Shown here piece by piece: positions 43,610-45,830 of a DNA stretch of 45,830 bases. Origin of the DNA: Clostridiales bacterium (GTDB lineage Bacteria; Bacillota; Clostridia; Christensenellales; CAG-138); NCBI GenBank assembly GCA_015056105.1, contig SVGX01000006.1:1-45830 (forward strand), given 5' to 3'. Position numbers and translations under genes: made by a program. How positions within the stretch are numbered: position 1 is the stretch's first letter; each line of letters begins with the position of its first letter. Under the pieces are notes generated by a model that was not told the DNA's origin, searched no databases, and saw nothing but the letters and a program-made list of their open reading frames with translations.

Positions 43610-44563
43610 TTATTCTTCTTCAACATAATAGAAATCATCGCCCGGCAGCTTGCCGCCTACGCTCTTGGGATTGGCGTTGAAGAGCACTTCCAGCATGCCT
43701 TCCGCAGCAAGGCGCATTTCATTATTGCGGTAGCAGACGATGTTGCACTTGTCGATGGCCTTCTCCGCAATGGCAGCGGAAGGCAGAATGCCATACTGCT
43801 CCATGAGCTTCGCGGTCTCCGCCTGGTTGGCGTTGGTGTAGTTGACGGCGGCGTTGTACTCCTTCAGGAATACACGCACGGCGGTCTCGTTCTCCTCAAA
43901 GAAGTCACGGCGCACCACGATGCAGCCCTGCACGGGCTCGATGCCGGCAACGCTCTTCCACTCCTCGGTGAGGTCGAGGGCAACACGCAGCTTGTCGTTC
44001 TTGACCATGGTGGCGGTGACGTTGGGTTCGGGCAGCATGCCAAGGGTGGCTTCGCCCGCAGCCATCAGCGTTGCAAGCTCGCTGTGCTCCGCGGTGTATT
44101 CCACGGTGACGCTGTCGGTAAGACCGTTGGCCTCCAGCAGGTAGGAAAGCATGTATTCGGGGGTGGAGCCCTGGCCGGTGGCGTAGAGCTTTTTGCCGGC
44201 AAGGTCCGCCATGGAGTTAACAGTCTCGCCATCCTCAAGCACGTAGAGCACACCAAGGGTATTCACGGCGATGAGCATCACGTTGCCTTCGGTTTTGTTG
44301 TAAAGGGTGGAAGCAAGGTTGATCGGCACGGCGGCGATGTCAAGCTCGCCGGAGACGATCTGGCCCACAATGGCATCGGGGGCGGTGGCAATGGTGATGT
44401 TATACTTGCTGTGGAACTCATCGCCCATCAGCGTGACCATACCCATGCCCGTGGGGCCCTGCAGCGCGCCGATGTTAATGGGATCGGCTTCCTTGCGGCC
44501 GCAGCCTGCAAGGAGGGAAACTGCCATAACGGCGATGAGAAGCATTGCAACGATACGTTTCAT
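43610..44563 (-). CDS. ABC transporter substrate-binding lipoprotein, NMT1/SsuA-like
   Basis: 317 residues. Signal with a good lipobox (MKRIVAMLLIAVMAVSLLAGC, Cys near 21). The mature part has the two-lobed type II binding fold: PINIGALQGPTGMGMVTLMG, IVSGELDIAAVPINLASTLY, GKKLYATGQGSTPEYMLSYL and EATLGMLPEPNVTATMV. These match the NMT1/THI5-like family, whose ligands include sulfonates, nitrate and thiamine precursors; the ligand here cannot be told. ATG at 44563 is chosen because the signal peptide starts there; GGAAGGAA lies upstream. It starts 37 bases after the Crp/Fnr gene. Confidence 0.9.
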   Translation of the reverse strand: MKRIVAMLLIAVMAVSLLAGCGRKEADPINIGALQGPTGMGMVTLMGDEFHSKYNITIATAPDAIVGQIVSGELDIAAVPINLASTLYNKTEGNVMLIAVNTLGVLYVLEDGETVNSMADLAGKKLYATGQGSTPEYMLSYLLEANGLTDSVTVEYTAEHSELATLMAAGEATLGMLPEPNVTATMVKNDKLRVALDLTEEWKSVAGIEPVQGCIVVRRDFFEENETAVRVFLKEYNAAVNYTNANQAETAKLMEQYGILPSAAIAEKAIDKCNIVCYRNNEMRLAAEGMLEVLFNANPKSVGGKLPGDDFYYVEEE

Positions 44564-44600
44564 GATTTTTAAAGTTCCTTCCGTGTATTGTGATTTTGAT

Positions 44601-45260
44601 TTATTGTTCCGTTTCGGAATCAAGGAGCAGGATCTTCTTGCCCTGCCGGGCGATCCTTCCCTGTTGTTCCAGCTCATCAAGCACCCGGTAAAGGGATGCG
44701 CGGCTGATGCACAGCGTGGAAGCAAGGCGGCTGAAGCCGCCGCTCAATTCCACCGCACCGCCCTCAGCATTGCGCAGCAGGTGGTTCCACAGCTTTTCCG
44801 CCGCCGTGGGGGATGCGATGCTTTCGATGCGCCCCGTTAAAAAGTGGATGCGGCCGGTCAGATAGGCGAAGTAATTCTCCGCAAGGGTGAAGTTTTCCTG
44901 CATGAGCGCCTTGAGGGTTTCCTCATCAAAGAAGAGCACATCACAGGGGGCTGCAGCCACCACCGCCGTCACTGCATGGGCATCCGAGGAAAACAGGCTT
45001 GCCGCGCCGAGCAGATCTCCGGGTGCAAGGCGGTTCATGGGCACGTTTGCACCCCCTGCAGGCTTAAAGACCTCCGCGCTGCCCGAAAGCAGAATGCCGA
45101 GGCGGTGCTTCTCCTCCCCTTCGGAAAGAATGGTCTCCCCCGCCGCAAAATGCTCCCTGTATCCCTTCGCCGCAGCATGGGCGGAAAACGCCGCATCCAC
45201 GCCGTGGAACAGCGGTGTTTCATTTAAAGCCCTGTTGATGGTCTCGGGAGTGTATTCCAT
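44601..45260 (-). CDS. Crp/Fnr-family transcription regulator
   Basis: 219 residues. N-terminal cyclic-nucleotide-binding-like domain (about 10-130, GETILSEGEEKHRLGILLSG, APGDLLGAASLFSSDAHAVT) and a C-terminal winged helix whose recognition helix is in FSRLASTLCISRASLYRVLD. The phosphate-cassette residues GE and RSA of true CRP are not kept, so cAMP is unlikely as ligand; there is no N-terminal cysteine cluster as in Fnr. Start ATG has CGGAG before it. It is the first gene of the importer operon and its promoter is flanked by twin palindromes, its likely own targets. Confidence 0.92.
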   Translation of the reverse strand: MEYTPETINRALNETPLFHGVDAAFSAHAAAKGYREHFAAGETILSEGEEKHRLGILLSGSAEVFKPAGGANVPMNRLAPGDLLGAASLFSSDAHAVTAVVAAAPCDVLFFDEETLKALMQENFTLAENYFAYLTGRIHFLTGRIESIASPTAAEKLWNHLLRNAEGGAVELSGGFSRLASTLCISRASLYRVLDELEQQGRIARQGKKILLLDSETEQ

Positions 45261-45275
45261 GCTTCGCTCCGTTTC

Positions 45276-45291
45276 TGTCTCATTTAAGACA
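45276..45291. promoter_or_regulatory. Downstream Crp/Fnr operator candidate
   Basis: TGTCTCATTTAAGACA, a 16-base near-palindrome (one mismatch) covering roughly the start site to +15 of the regulator gene, a repressing position. Its twin lies 56 bases away. Confidence 0.7.
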
Positions 45292-45296
45292 GTTAC

Positions 45297-45324
45297 AGTA
45301 TACCATATTCTGCTGCAGTGTCAA
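45297..45324 (-). promoter_or_regulatory. Promoter of the Crp/Fnr-importer operon
   Basis: Minus strand TTGACA (45319-45324), 16 bases, TATACT (45297-45302) preceded by TG plus one base. Start site about 30 bases before the ATG. It sits between the two palindromes. Confidence 0.85.
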
Positions 45325-45331
45325 TAGATTT

Positions 45332-45347
45332 TGTCTTATTTAAGACA
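45332..45347. promoter_or_regulatory. Upstream Crp/Fnr operator candidate
   Basis: TGTCTTATTTAAGACA, a perfect palindrome with arms TGTCTTA/TAAGACA, centred about 50 bases upstream of the regulator start site. It has the 5-6-5 layout of Crp/Fnr sites, but neither the TGTGA nor the TTGAT half-site. Confidence 0.7.
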
Positions 45348-45372
45348 TTTTCAGCGGATTCCATATTTCCGG

Positions 45373-45401
45373 TTGACATACCTCGGCAATCTATGTATAA
45401 T
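45373..45401 (+). promoter_or_regulatory. Perfect consensus promoter of the PadR gene
   Basis: TTGACA (45373-45378), 17 bases, TATAAT (45396-45401): both boxes match consensus fully, so without repression it should be very strong. Confidence 0.92.
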
Positions 45402-45410
45402 TCTATACAT
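45393..45410. promoter_or_regulatory. PadR operator candidate over the -10 box
   Basis: ATGTATA, AATTC-type 4-base centre, TATACAT: a perfect 7-bp-arm palindrome overlapping the -10. A second CTATGTAT half-site is at 45418-45425, 27 bases after the first. PadR-type regulators often bind ATGTAT-like palindromes at their own promoters. Confidence 0.72.
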
Positions 45411-45437
45411 CGACCATCTATGTATCAGGAGGTGCTT

Positions 45438-45782
45438 ATGCAGATCGATAAAAGCTTAATGGCAGGCAGCACCACGCTGCTCATCCTTTCCCTGCTGCGG
45501 GAAGGGGAAAAATACGGCTATGAAATGATCGCCGAGCTTGCACGCCGCAGCAACGATACCTTCCAGTTAAAAGAAGGCACCCTTTACCCCATCCTGCACG
45601 GTCTTGAAAAGGAAGGTGCGGTGAAAAGCTATCGCCGTGAAGCGGAAAACGGGCGGGAGCGCAAATATTACCGCATCACGGCGGCGGGCCTTTCTTTATT
45701 GGAAGAAAAAACGCAGCAGTGGGCGCTTTTCACCGAAAAGGTCAACGCGGTGATCGGCTCTGCTGCACCTGCGGGGGGCTGA
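45438..45782 (+). CDS. PadR-family transcription regulator
   Basis: 114 residues from MQIDKSLMAGSTTLLILSLL; winged-helix DNA-binding domain with EKYGYEMIAELARRSNDTFQ, LKEGTLYPILHGLEKEGAVK (recognition helix and turn) and the wing RKYYRITAAG, followed by a short helix for dimerisation. The compact size fits the subfamily paired with a downstream membrane gene. AGGAGG lies 5 bases before the ATG at 45438; a longer frame from 45318 would include the promoter. Likely represses itself and the next gene. Confidence 0.94.
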   Translation: MQIDKSLMAGSTTLLILSLLREGEKYGYEMIAELARRSNDTFQLKEGTLYPILHGLEKEGAVKSYRREAENGRERKYYRITAAGLSLLEEKTQQWALFTEKVNAVIGSAAPAGG

Positions 45783-45785
45783 GCC

Positions 45786-45830
45786 ATGCTGCACCGACAG
45801 TCCTCTTTCCGCCGCTGGGCGGAACAGGCC
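45786..45830 (+). CDS. Start of a gene co-transcribed with PadR, truncated by the window
   Basis: Fifteen codons starting MLHRQSSFRRWAEQA, three bases after the padR stop, with a GGGG-rich site just before. PadR genes of this kind are often followed by membrane proteins with a permease-prefix or DUF1700-type N-terminus, and the sequence is compatible with that, but too little is present to be sure. Confidence 0.5.
   Translation, partial: MLHRQSSFRRWAEQA

Overview
The window is one contiguous piece of a moderately GC-rich low-GC-phylum (Firmicutes/Clostridia) chromosome. The grounds are strong AGGAGG ribosome binding sites before nearly every gene, the uninterrupted S10-spc-alpha ribosomal block, a group II ECF transporter module next to truA, a zinc-type S14, a KOW protein between map and infA, and sortase- or TM-anchored surface proteins. 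It looks like a gut-type Clostridia genome or metagenome assembly; I cannot place it lower. No rRNA or tRNA gene was seen.

Layout. 1-5.0 kb (minus): a BmpA/NupOPQ-type nucleoside ABC importer (lipoprotein, ATPase, two permeases; the last runs off the left edge). 5.2-6.4 kb: threonine synthase (minus), divergent from peptidase T (plus, 6.6-7.8 kb). 7.9-11.3 kb: an accessory island with a REP-associated tyrosine transposase (RAYT) carrying two REP copies in frame inside its own coding sequence, a 653-bp array of 11 REP copies, a sortase-type surface protein gene, and a second array of 6 REP copies. 11.3-12.8 kb: a fold-type II PLP enzyme. 13.1-19.8 kb (minus): a tightly packed transcription unit ecfA1-ecfA2-ecfT-orf133-truA-2-hydroxyacid dehydrogenase-rmuC-deoD, most junctions overlapping. 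20.0-25.6 kb: cell-surface and housekeeping genes on both strands (C39-like protease, Tim44-like protein, zinc-ribbon membrane protein, NamZ-type muramidase, glutaminase), lying between rplQ and the ecf genes, which are adjacent in many Firmicutes. 25.8-41.7 kb (minus): rpsJ through rplQ, 32 genes, with promoters before rpsJ and a second promoter plus a long structured leader between rpmJ and rpsM. 42.3-45.3 kb (minus): a Crp/Fnr regulator and an NMT1/SsuABC-like ABC importer. 45.4-45.8 kb (plus): a PadR regulator and the start of its partner gene.

How the genes work together. The nucleoside importer and DeoD form a nucleoside uptake and salvage pair. The ECF module energises vitamin or cofactor S components encoded elsewhere. 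The ribosomal block is a growth-rate unit that also makes SecY, Adk, Map, IF-1 and RNA polymerase alpha. The Crp/Fnr gene heads the ABC importer operon and its promoter is flanked by two near-identical palindromes, suggesting autoregulation; the PadR promoter has a palindrome over its -10 box.

The most unusual part is the RAYT/REP island: inverted REP pairs in 125-127 bp units, two arrays with array-specific spacers and one mosaic unit, a surface-protein gene held between the arrays, and REP copies that have become part of the transposase itself. The second is the roughly 195-nt multi-hairpin leader in front of rpsM.
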